Shown here: piece by piece, positions 38,837 to 44,471 of the stretch
Layout of the letters: every line of letters begins with the position of its first letter
How positions within the stretch are numbered: the stretch's first letter is position 1
Assembly (NCBI GenBank): GCA_937885735.1
Contig: CALABN010000086.1
Location: 1 to 54,251, forward strand
Source: an uncultured Bacteroidota bacterium
Lineage (GTDB): Bacteria > Bacteroidota > Bacteroidia > Bacteroidales > SZUA-534
Length of the DNA stretch: 54,251 nucleotides
Direction: 5' to 3'
Translations under genes and position numbers: made by a program
Notes under the pieces: generated by a model
What the model saw: only the letters and a program-made list of their open reading frames with translations
Databases searched by the model: none
Told to the model about the DNA's origin: nothing

Positions 38837-39970
38837 ATGGAACCACTGAAAATTTTGTCGATTGCGCCAGAGCCTCTTTGCCCGCCAGTTTCAGGCGACC
38901 AAAAAGGCGTGTTCGGATACCTTAATGCTTTGGGCCAGATTTCAAAACTGACGGTTATCACAGGCGTCAATTCCACTATGCCCGAGTGCAACTTCGAACT
39001 GAAGCCAATTGTGCCTCGTTCGGCGTTCAAGCGCATCTCGCGTGTCAACTACAAGATTATCTACGACCAGGTTGTCGATATCAAGCCCGATGTTATTATA
39101 CTCGAGCAACCCGTTTTGGGCTGGATGGGCACGTTGTCGAAAAAGACAGGAGTGCCAGTGTTTATTCATTCGCAAAATATTGAATATCTGCGCTCAATGT
39201 CAACTGGCCGTTGGTGGTGGCCAGCAATGTTCGAGTGGGAACGTTTTGCTATGAAAATGTCGAAGGGGGCATTCTTCACAACCGACCAGGACCGCCAGAT
39301 TGCCATCAGCAAGTTCAGTTTGAGCCCCGACAAGTGCTTCCTAAAGCCTTACGGCATCGATGAAACCAAACTCGTAAAGCCCGACAAGGACGAGCGCGCA
39401 AGGGTGCTTTCGCGTCACGGCATCAATCCTGACGACAAGATTTTTATGTATTTCGGCGTGCTGAAATACTTGCCAAGCATTGAGTCGCTGTCTATCATCA
39501 TTGACGAGATACGTCCGCGACTGCAGAAATTGTTGGGTGGCAACTTCAAGATACTAATCTGTGGCGGTGGACTTTCAAGGGAATATCAGCGCCGTTTCGA
39601 CGACCTTGCCAAGGAAAACATAGTTTACGCTGGCTTTGTTGACGATATCAACGAGTATATCCGCAGTTCCGACGTTGTTATGAACCCAGCAATGCAGAGT
39701 GGTGGAATCAAGACAAAGGTGATTGAGGCCATTGGACAGAACAAGGCGGTTGTATCTACCGCAATGGGTGCAACTGGCATCGACACAACAGTCTGCGGAA
39801 ACAAGTTGCAGGTGGTGCTCGACAACGATTGGAACCAGTTTGCCAATGCTTTGGTCAGTGCGCTTGCCGTTACCGACGACACACCGCAGGAATTCTACAA
39901 CAAGTATAGTTGGCAGGGCATAGCCCAAAACGTTTACGACATTCTTTCAGCATCAATTGACAAGAAATGA
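38837..39970 (+). CDS. GT4-type glycosyltransferase
   Basis: Encodes 377 residues with the two Rossmann domains of GT-B enzymes. The C-terminal half holds IFMYFGVLKYLPSIESL, ILICGGGLS, FVDDINEYIRSSDVVMNPAMQSGGIKTKVIEAIGQNKAVVST, typical of GT4 family donor-site motifs. It probably adds a sugar to a surface glycan; acceptor and donor are unknown. Its stop overlaps the start of the mscS fragment. Confidence 0.85.
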   Translation: MEPLKILSIAPEPLCPPVSGDQKGVFGYLNALGQISKLTVITGVNSTMPECNFELKPIVPRSAFKRISRVNYKIIYDQVVDIKPDVIILEQPVLGWMGTLSKKTGVPVFIHSQNIEYLRSMSTGRWWWPAMFEWERFAMKMSKGAFFTTDQDRQIAISKFSLSPDKCFLKPYGIDETKLVKPDKDERARVLSRHGINPDDKIFMYFGVLKYLPSIESLSIIIDEIRPRLQKLLGGNFKILICGGGLSREYQRRFDDLAKENIVYAGFVDDINEYIRSSDVVMNPAMQSGGIKTKVIEAIGQNKAVVSTAMGATGIDTTVCGNKLQVVLDNDWNQFANALVSALAVTDDTPQEFYNKYSWQGIAQNVYDILSASIDKK

Positions 39971-40272
39971 TTGCCATTCTGAATTTTGTTTTTCTGAACA
40001 ACTCTGACAGACAGTGGATGTTCGCCTTGCTTTACCTTGTGGGAGCCTTTGTGGCAAGCCATTTGATTGTGTGGATTAGTCGCAACATTTTTCGCAAGAT
40101 AGCAAGTCGCACCACGCCCAAGATTGACGACCTGATAATAGATGCCATTGAGAAGCCGTTGGCTATGATAGTGATGCTGATAGGCCTCAAGTTGGCTTTG
40201 CGCGGACTCACAATGCCGACAAGTTATTCGGTATTCATAAGCAAGGCTTACATCATACTCATCATTGTCATC
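39967..40272 (+). CDS. Mechanosensitive channel (MscS-like), truncated at the junction
   Basis: About 100 residues remain: three hydrophobic segments around FALLYLVGAFVASHLIVWISRNIF, PLAMIVMLIGLKLALRGL and KAYIILIIVICF, with the motif ASRTTPKIDDLIIDAIEKP that marks MscS family N termini. The frame stops at 40,284 because the sequence turns into phage DNA within the last helix, so the pore and cytoplasmic vestibule are missing. Its ATG shares 4 bases with the glycosyltransferase stop. Confidence 0.7.
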
Positions 40273-40280
40273 TGCTTCTG
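40240..40280. other. Junction of Bacteroidales DNA and phage DNA
   Basis: The mscS-like plus-strand frame and a minus-strand phage gene both run into this spot and both lose their expected remainder. GC content, codon choice and ribosome-site strength change here. No repeat, integrase or attachment site is visible, so this looks like an assembly join over short matching bases near CATCATTGTCATCTGCTTCT. Confidence 0.8.
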
Positions 40281-40386
40281 CTAATAACATTTCATAGTAT
40301 GCTATGCTACTACCATCACTAATAATCTTTTCATTTAACATATAAATGTTATCTTTAATTTCTTTTAATCTTACTTCATTACTCAT
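40272..40386 (-). CDS. Phage small protein, 3' end lost at the junction
   Basis: About 38 residues (MSNEVRLKEIKDNIYMLNEK ... YYEMLLAEAD) remain. A GGGAGG ribosome site lies 8 bases before ATG (last base 40386). The frame continues to 39934 only across Bacteroidales bases, where it is a shadow of the mscS and glycosyltransferase genes. A helical, acidic small phage protein of unknown role; it follows the 40400-40669 gene by 13 bases. Confidence 0.55.
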
Positions 40387-40399
40387 TTTACTTACCTCC

Positions 40400-40669
40400 C
40401 TATTTAGAATATGCATAGAAGTCGAACATTAAACTGTCCATCAACTTGCATTCCTCATCTGTTAAATCATCTTTGTCATAAAGTTCTAGCATAGTATCTA
40501 GCATACAATACATTTCTTCATACCAGATACTATCTTCATCATAGATATCTCTACGCTCTCTCATTTGTATTTGTAGATTTTCTACATCATCTCTTGATAA
40601 GTATACATCACTCATCCATTCTGGGTCTTTACCTTCTAGATGTTCACTCCAATTCTTCATTACTTTCAT
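40400..40669 (-). CDS. Acidic small phage protein
   Basis: Encodes 89 residues, strongly acidic (DIYDEDSIWYEEMYCMLDTMLELYDKDDLTDEECKLMDSLMF). An AGGAG site lies 9 bases ahead of the start. No family recognised; the size and charge resemble early phage proteins that bind host proteins, but this is only inference. Its leader extends into the large structured element at 40747-41069. Confidence 0.6.
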   Translation of the reverse strand: MKVMKNWSEHLEGKDPEWMSDVYLSRDDVENLQIQMRERRDIYDEDSIWYEEMYCMLDTMLELYDKDDLTDEECKLMDSLMFDFYAYSK

Positions 40670-40746
40670 TTCATTTATCTCCTTTACTATTTATTATTTA
40701 GAAATCAAACTATCAAACTCTAACTCTCATCTCCTTTCTGAATATA

Positions 40747-41069
40747 TTTTTTATTTTTTATTTGATTTCTAAAAGTGAAGCTAAGTACAAAATTTTTATT
40801 TGTCAAAACCTTATTAATTTCATCGTTTGACATTTAATAAACGATAGCCGAACAAATGTTTTAGACGGGCAGTGAACACCTTGAAGTATAGTCGCCACTA
40901 CGCCACAGAGAACAGCCCCAGATTGTGGCGACTATACTTTGGCCGCCTAAAACATATTGTGAGCATCGTTTAGCTCAATTCAAACGATAGAAATTAAAAG
41001 GTGCATTTCATTTTGACAAATAAAAATTTTGTGCTAAGATTCACCAGAAATCAAATACAAAATAAAAAA
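40747..41069. other. Structured element 1: ~320-bp nested inverted repeat
   Basis: The ends 40747-40770 and 41046-41069 are inverted repeats matching at 23 of 24 positions. Inside them 40787-40808 and 41011-41032 match perfectly over 22 bases, then CCTTA-TTAATTTC-ATCGTTT pairs with AAACGATAGAAATTAAAAGG, ATGTTTTAG-CGG pairs with CCG-CTAAAACAT, and a perfect 15-bp stem AAGTATAGTCGCCAC closes a roughly 26-base apical region. The whole unit folds as one long rod. No coding potential is visible. It could be a large noncoding RNA, a cruciform, or an origin element. Confidence 0.75.
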
Positions 41070-41159
41070 TCTATTCCTACTCTACTCTCACTACATACTC
41101 CTACTTAACCTCACACTCTTACTCTAACTCTTACTCTAACTCTACTCCTCTTCGGTGGT

Positions 41160-41183
41160 GGGTAAGTGGGGATGGTGGGCGGG
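41160..41183 (+). other. G-quadruplex motif 1
   Basis: Four G tracts, GGG-TAAGT-GGGG-ATGGT-GGG-C-GGG, fit the canonical pattern (loops of 5, 5 and 1). It is followed by TATCC and, 24 bases on, the palindrome AGATCT. A near copy lies at 41282-41305. Between 41,070 and 41,159 is a pyrimidine-rich stretch of CTCTAACTCTTA repeats. Confidence 0.7.
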
Positions 41184-41221
41184 TATCCTCAGTCTACGCA
41201 TCCTATTAGATCTACTATACA

Positions 41222-41240
41222 CAATGGTTCTACCATTGTG
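41222..41240. repeat. Small hairpin containing AUGGUAG on the minus strand
   Basis: ACAATGG-TTCTA-CCATTGT is a 7-bp hairpin. Read on the minus strand it contains AUGGUAG, the same seven bases as the loop of the 5' UTR hairpins of the two paralogous genes, but here split between stem and loop. No promoter is seen ahead of it. Confidence 0.45.
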
Positions 41241-41281
41241 AGAGCTTAACTTATCCTTAATCTAACCTCTATCTAGGTGGT

Positions 41282-41305
41282 GGGTTAAGTGGGGAGGCGG
41301 GAGGG
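41282..41305 (+). other. G-quadruplex motif 2
   Basis: GGG-TTAAGT-GGGG-AGGC-GGG-A-GGG, again followed by TATCC and an AGATCT palindrome at 41325. It repeats motif 1 at a distance of 122 bases, with the shared lead GGTGGTGGGT. Confidence 0.7.
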
Positions 41306-41350
41306 TATCCAAAATCTATGTACTAGATCTGATATACTTGCAATAAAATA

Positions 41351-41371
41351 GACTAGGTGGTAGTCCTAGTC
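41351..41371 (-). terminator. Terminator of paralogue A, loop ACUACCA
   Basis: On the minus strand GACTAGG-ACTACCA-CCTAGTC is a 7-bp stem with a 7-base loop, followed by TATTTTATT. It lies 8 bases after the stop at 41379. The loop carries CUACCA, complementary to UGGUAG in the loop at the start of the same transcript (41868-41886). Confidence 0.8.
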
Positions 41372-41378
41372 TTTTCTA

Positions 41379-41825
41379 TTATGCAATATAGTATTTAGGT
41401 TGTAATGTGTATCTATCAAACTTAACATCTAATAAGACTGTAAAGTTAACTGCATCTTTTTCAAACTCAACATAAGTACGATTATTATTATCGTTGTATG
41501 TTAACTCGTGATATCTTTTAATTTGCTTTTCTAGTGTATCCATTGATTTAGTACACCAGTCAACTTTTGTTTTCTTATTATAACTATAATTGCAACTAAC
41601 TTTTGTATGGTTGTCATCTTGTAATTCAATGTAATAAGTTATTTCATTTGGTACTCTATAACTTTTACCATTGATTTCTCTAAGTGTGAATTCACAATCA
41701 ATAGATTGAATTACACCAAATATTTTTTCTTCTTTTCTTGCTAGTATTTCACTAACATTATTTTTTTCTTCAACTTTTGTAGATAAAATTACATCTTCAA
41801 TTTCAACTTTCTTTTTTCTAGGCAT
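41379..41825 (-). CDS. Phage protein A, paralogue of the 42367 gene
   Basis: Encodes 148 residues starting MPRKKKVEIED at the ATG ending 41825, 8 bases after a GAGGG ribosome site; the nine extra upstream in-frame residues are untranslated leader. A basic N terminus, a charged linker, then a beta-rich domain (KIFGVIQSIDCEF, ITYYIELQDDNHTKVSCNYS) and a helix (MDTLEKQIKRYHELTY), ending YTLQPKYYIA. The same order and end (YTFTPSYYIAR) occurs in the gene at 42367-42813, so the two are duplicates. No known family. It has its own promoter and terminator. Confidence 0.75.
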   Translation of the reverse strand: MPRKKKVEIEDVILSTKVEEKNNVSEILARKEEKIFGVIQSIDCEFTLREINGKSYRVPNEITYYIELQDDNHTKVSCNYSYNKKTKVDWCTKSMDTLEKQIKRYHELTYNDNNNRTYVEFEKDAVNFTVLLDVKFDRYTLQPKYYIA

Positions 41826-41867
41826 TGTATAAACCCTCACTTTCATTATCAATAATTTATTTAGATC

Positions 41868-41886
41868 GATTTGCTACCATCAAATC
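41868..41886 (-). promoter_or_regulatory. 5' UTR hairpin A with AUGGUAG loop
   Basis: On the minus strand GATTTG-ATGGTAG-CAAATC forms a 6-bp stem with a 7-base loop, about 7 bases after the -10 box, so at or next to the transcript start. The second gene has the same loop on a different stem (GTAAGTTG/CAACTTAC), so the stem has changed on both sides while the loop is fixed. Confidence 0.7.
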
Positions 41887-41893
41887 TATACTT

Positions 41894-41922
41894 ATTATAC
41901 ACCTATATGAATTTATTGTCAA
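41894..41922 (-). promoter_or_regulatory. Sigma-70 promoter of gene A
   Basis: TTGACA (41917-41922) and TATAAT (41894-41899) are separated by 17 bases on the minus strand: a perfect consensus promoter. The upstream 45 bases are AT-rich, like an UP element, and then reach a CIRCE-type palindrome. Confidence 0.9.
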
Positions 41923-41968
41923 CATTTTTATGAAACATTTTTATAAAACTTTTACTTGTTTACTATTG

Positions 41969-41995
41969 TTAGCAGTCATCTAGTGTGAGTGCTAA
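41969..41995. promoter_or_regulatory. CIRCE-like palindrome (one mismatch)
   Basis: TTAGCAGTC-N9-GAGTGCTAA matches the CIRCE operator TTAGCACTC-N9-GAGTGCTAA at 17 of 18 fixed positions with exact 9-base spacing. CIRCE is the binding site of the heat-shock repressor HrcA in Firmicutes and other bacteria. It lies 46 bases behind the -35 box of gene A, upstream of the promoter, unlike host CIRCE which usually overlaps the transcript start. Confidence 0.85.
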
Positions 41996-41998
41996 CAA

Positions 41999-42014
41999 TG
42001 TTTCATGTGAAACA
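41999..42014. promoter_or_regulatory. parS-like palindrome (one mismatch)
   Basis: TGTTTCATGTGAAACA differs from the bacterial parS TGTTTCACGTGAAACA at one central base. parS binds the ParB/Spo0J centromere protein. It lies 3 bases after the CIRCE-like site. Its right half also forms the start of structured element 2. Confidence 0.8.
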
Positions 42015-42186
42015 TAGACTCAGGAGAATTCTGCAGTCCACGCTAATCGGGTTCCTGAAGGATTACTAATTGACTCAGGTGTACGAAGCGGGAGGGAGGG
42101 ATTGGGAAGCTGAAGTACATATCTGAGTCAACAGTAATCCTTTAGGGGATTAGTGTGGACGGAGGAATTATCCTGAGTCTATGTTT
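42010..42186 (+). other. Structured element 2: long hairpin with apical G-quadruplex motif
   Basis: The outer arms 42010-42030 and 42166-42186 match over 20 of 21 bases. Inside, GTCCACGCTAATC pairs with GATTAGTGTGGAC, CCTGAAGGATTACT pairs with AGTAATCCTTTAGG, and TTGACTCAG pairs perfectly with CTGAGTCAA. Two of the three stem mismatches are G-U on the plus strand but A-C on the minus strand, which hints at a plus-strand RNA. The apex at 42090-42106 is GGGAGGGAGGGATTGGG, a full G-quadruplex motif. Confidence 0.75.
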
Positions 42187-42254
42187 ATAGCTATGCCCTG
42201 CATAGATCTGTGATACTACACTGAGTTTACTAAGACTTAAACTCTTGGATGGCT

Positions 42255-42277
42255 GGGATTGCGGGGAGGAGGGCGGG
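42255..42277 (+). other. G-quadruplex motif 3
   Basis: GGG-ATTGC-GGGG-AGGA-GGG-C-GGG, followed by TACCCC. It resembles motifs 1 and 2 (GGCTGGG lead, then G tracts and TAYCC). A 7-bp hairpin GAGTTTA/TAAACTC (about 42,223-42,244) and AGATCT (42204) come before it. Confidence 0.7.
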
Positions 42278-42325
42278 TACCCCTAGTTTATAATAGTTTT
42301 TAACTATAAATTGAAGCAATAAAAA

Positions 42326-42350
42326 AGTTCAGGCTGGTAGTTCCTGAACT
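42326..42350 (-). terminator. Terminator of paralogue B, loop AACUACCAG
   Basis: On the minus strand AGTTCAGG-AACTACCAG-CCTGAACT forms an 8-bp stem followed by TTTTTTATT. The loop contains CUACCA, as in terminator A, while the stem is unrelated. It is complementary to the loop of the 5' UTR hairpin at 42848-42870. Confidence 0.8.
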
Positions 42351-42366
42351 ATTCTATATTTTAGTT

Positions 42367-42813
42367 TTATCTTGCTATATAATAACTTGGTGTAAATGTG
42401 TAATGTTCATATTGAACATCAAGTTCAACAGTAAAGTTCTTAGCGTCCTTTACAAGACAATTCATTGTATACTTTCCTTCATCATCGAAAGTCATTTTTT
42501 TAGTTCTTTCAATTTGTTTCATTAAGTTCTCAATACTGCTCCAAGCAAAATCTCTTGTTTTACTTGGTGTATATGTTACTTGTATTTCTTCATGTGTATC
42601 TTGTAAAGTAATATCATAAGTAATTTTTGAAATTTTAGTTCCAATGTTTTTTCCGTCTTTATCTTTCATTGGTTCTTCTACATAATCAACTTTTGTAATT
42701 ACTCCAAAAGTCTTTCCATTTGGTTTAAATAAAGGAATAACTGAAACTCCTTTTTCTTCTTCTACTTTTTTAGTTAAAACTTTTTCACTTTCAATTTTTT
42801 TAGTTCTTGGCAT
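42367..42813 (-). CDS. Phage protein B, paralogue of the 41379 gene
   Basis: Encodes 148 residues from MPRTKKIESEKV; GGAGGG lies 7 bases before the ATG (last base 42813). It shares with protein A the MPR-K-K start, the KTFGVI-KVD strand, a beta-rich ITYDITLQD segment, the helix ENLMKQIERTKKMTF, then KDAKNFTVELDVQYEHYTFTPSYYIAR. Similarity is moderate, so the duplication is old or fast-evolving. Function unknown; a nucleic-acid or host-protein binder is conceivable. Confidence 0.75.
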   Translation of the reverse strand: MPRTKKIESEKVLTKKVEEEKGVSVIPLFKPNGKTFGVITKVDYVEEPMKDKDGKNIGTKISKITYDITLQDTHEEIQVTYTPSKTRDFAWSSIENLMKQIERTKKMTFDDEGKYTMNCLVKDAKNFTVELDVQYEHYTFTPSYYIAR

Positions 42814-42847
42814 AATATAGCCCTCCTTTAATATCAATAATATTTTT

Positions 42848-42870
42848 GTAAGTTGCTACCATCAACTTAC
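42848..42870 (-). promoter_or_regulatory. 5' UTR hairpin B with AUGGUAG loop
   Basis: On the minus strand GTAAGTTG-ATGGTAG-CAACTTAC is an 8-bp perfect stem with the same 7-base loop as in gene A. It begins about 6 bases after the -10 box. Confidence 0.75.
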
Positions 42871-42876
42871 ATATAT

Positions 42877-42905
42877 ATTATATAATGAATAAAAATTTTT
42901 GTCAA
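42877..42905 (-). promoter_or_regulatory. Sigma-70 promoter of gene B
   Basis: TTGACA (42900-42905) and TATAAT (42877-42882) with a 17-base spacer on the minus strand. Identical in spacing to promoter A; the CIRCE palindrome begins 45 bases upstream, against 46 in A. Confidence 0.9.
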
Positions 42906-42950
42906 CAAAAATAGTTAAAATAAATGAAATATTTTTCAATAAATTTTTTG

Positions 42951-42977
42951 TTAGCACTCAACCTTAATGAGTGCTAA
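42951..42977. promoter_or_regulatory. Exact CIRCE element (HrcA site)
   Basis: TTAGCACTC-N9-GAGTGCTAA matches the CIRCE consensus at all 18 positions and spacing. HrcA binds this operator in bacteria to repress groESL and dnaK operons. No chaperone gene is near it here; the neighbours are phage genes. Confidence 0.93.
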
Positions 42978-42980
42978 TAA

Positions 42981-42996
42981 TGTTTCATATGAAACA
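42981..42996. promoter_or_regulatory. parS-like palindrome (variant)
   Basis: TGTTTCATATGAAACA is a perfect 16-base palindrome differing from parS only in the two central bases (AT for CG). It stands 3 bases after the CIRCE element. Confidence 0.7.
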
Positions 42997-42999
42997 TAA

Positions 43000-43015
43000 T
43001 GTTTCACGTGAAACA
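43000..43015. promoter_or_regulatory. Exact parS site
   Basis: TGTTTCACGTGAAACA matches the widely conserved chromosomal parS consensus at every position. It lies 3 bases after the previous palindrome, so the three sites CIRCE-parS-parS are set 3 bases apart. No parA or parB gene is visible in the window. Confidence 0.93.
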
Positions 43016-43206
43016 TAAATGAGGGATATTGCTCGGAATGTAAAGCGAACAGCTGAAGCGGAGTAAGTGAACTTGAACTGAGAAGTGAGGGCGTCACGGG
43101 AGGTTTGAGGGATTGGGTGTGACGACCTGTACGGAGCAGTTCAAGTGAACGAGCGAAGCGGAAGATGTTCGCTTGGAGTGCAGAGCAATATCCCGAGTTT
43201 ATGTTT
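43011..43206. other. Structured element 3: long hairpin
   Basis: The outer arms starting AAACATAAA and ending TTTATGTTT enclose GGGATATTGCTC paired with GAGCAATATCCC, AGCGAACA paired with TGTTCGCT, ACTTGAACTG paired with CAGTTCAAGT, and CGTCAC paired with GTGACG. The apex (about 43,098-43,117) holds GGGAGGTTTGAGGGATTGGG, resembling the apex of element 2. As in element 2 the outer arm starts inside the adjacent parS. Confidence 0.7.
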
Positions 43207-43560
43207 AGGTAATATCTGAATCAAACTGAATCAGGTAAAAAATCTAAAATCACAAGGCATTGCGGGTTTACTCGGCAACAGGCTAGTCTATTTCCGTTCA
43301 AAACCAGGCTGCGTCAGTGAGTGAGCTAAACAGAGAGGGCTTCAGGTTGTTCTGCACTAGATATCGGATGAGTCTTGCCACTCCAATGACACACTCGGGT
43401 GAAATCTGAGTCGAATCAAATGTGGCGGGAAAGTCAAACTATCGTATGTAGGTATATGGTGGGTGGTCTAATGCTGAGGGGAATACCTAGTGGGGTGGTG
43501 GTCGGGGTAGTGAAAAATGGCAAGTACAGAATTGCTACTTGACTGTACTTCGTACTTGGT
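43207..43560. other. Noncoding stretch of unknown nature
   Basis: No credible reading frame. GC is higher than the flanks (TTGCGGGTTTACTCGGCAAC, then ACTCGGGTGAAATCTGAGTC). I tried to fold a tRNA around GTTCAAAAC (43,300) without success. A G-rich end at 43,459-43,506 has four G tracts with long loops. A structured RNA is possible. Confidence 0.35.
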
Positions 43561-44413
43561 ATTTTTCGGTGGCTTAAATAATAAATGTAAAACATTGGTA
43601 TAAAATATATAAAAATTAAAATGGAAAACATGGAAATAAATGAGAGCGAAAAATTCTAAAATGAAAATATAAAATTTCTAAAAATTAAAAAAGTCAGTAT
43701 TTTCCAAATGGTCAATGAGAGTAGTAGTAGTGCTGGTTTGCGGGAATATGGAAAATAACCCCAATGTAAAAAAACTTGTAATATATGGAAATAATATAGT
43801 AATAAATGTAAATAATGTATATAATAGTAAAAAAATATATAATGTATAAATATGGTAAATATGGATATTCATTGTTCTATATCTTATGCATAGCAAATTA
43901 AATGGTAATAAATGTAATAAATGTAAATAATATAATATAATATAATAATATATAAAAATGGATATATATGGAATAATAGGATAATAATAGGGGAATAAAT
44001 GGTAATAAATGACAAAGATTTAACAAAAGGGTACTTCAAAATGAAAAAATATTAAAACTGAAAAAATTGAAAAATGAAAATTAGAAAAAATGCTAAATTG
44101 AAATTATACATATATGGAAATATGTGGTAGGAAATAATTGGTATGGAAACAAATCATGTAAAGTATATAATGAGTGAGAGAGTGAGAGTGAGATTATCTT
44201 ACTTTCTATTGTCGTATCTTCCTTTGGTATGAGGTGGTTGGTGGAGATAATAAAATTAAAAGTCTTAAAATGAGAATGATGCGTAAAATATAGGGGTTAG
44301 GTTTAAAAATCAGAATATAAAACAGTAAAGTCCTTAAACCTTAGGTAAACTTTGTTTACCGTTATTAATAAAGATAAAATATTTTTTTACTACATATAAA
44401 TAATTTTACACCC
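43561..44413. repeat. AT-rich noncoding region with iterated ATAAATG words
   Basis: About 850 bases of very AT-rich DNA with at least seven copies of ATAAATG (for example 43,580, 43,636, 43,801, 43,908, 43,917, 43,995, 44,003) and many TATATAA runs. Frames here are short and made of low-complexity residues. Iterons and AT-richness would suit a replication origin, but no initiator gene is visible. Confidence 0.4.
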
Positions 44414-44419
44414 CATCTA

Positions 44420-44448
44420 TTGACAATACCTTCTTTTTATGCTAACAT
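44420..44448 (+). promoter_or_regulatory. Promoter of the head gene operon
   Basis: TTGACA (44420-44425) and TAACAT (44443-44448) with a 17-base spacer. The first gene starts 24 bases later behind AAGGAGG. Confidence 0.75.
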
Positions 44449-44471
44449 ATTCTTATAGAAGGAGGTTACTT

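Noticed and set aside
40240..40280. Prophage integration site
   Set aside because: No integrase, no direct repeat, and both genes at the border are cut within their coding parts.
39934..40383. Minus-strand 160-codon frame across the junction
   Set aside because: Only the first ~38 codons are phage coding; the remainder is antisense to mscS and the glycosyltransferase.
41070..41160. CTCTAACTCTTA repeats as a CRISPR array
   Set aside because: Units are short and irregular and there are no spacers of constant length or cas genes.
43240..43440. Possible tRNA or hammerhead around GTTCAAAAC and CTGAGTCGAA
   Set aside because: I could not form an acceptor stem or a full ribozyme core.
43434..43896. 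Minus-strand frames rich in Ile, Tyr and Phe
   Set aside because: They result from AT-rich repeats; no start signals or domain pattern.
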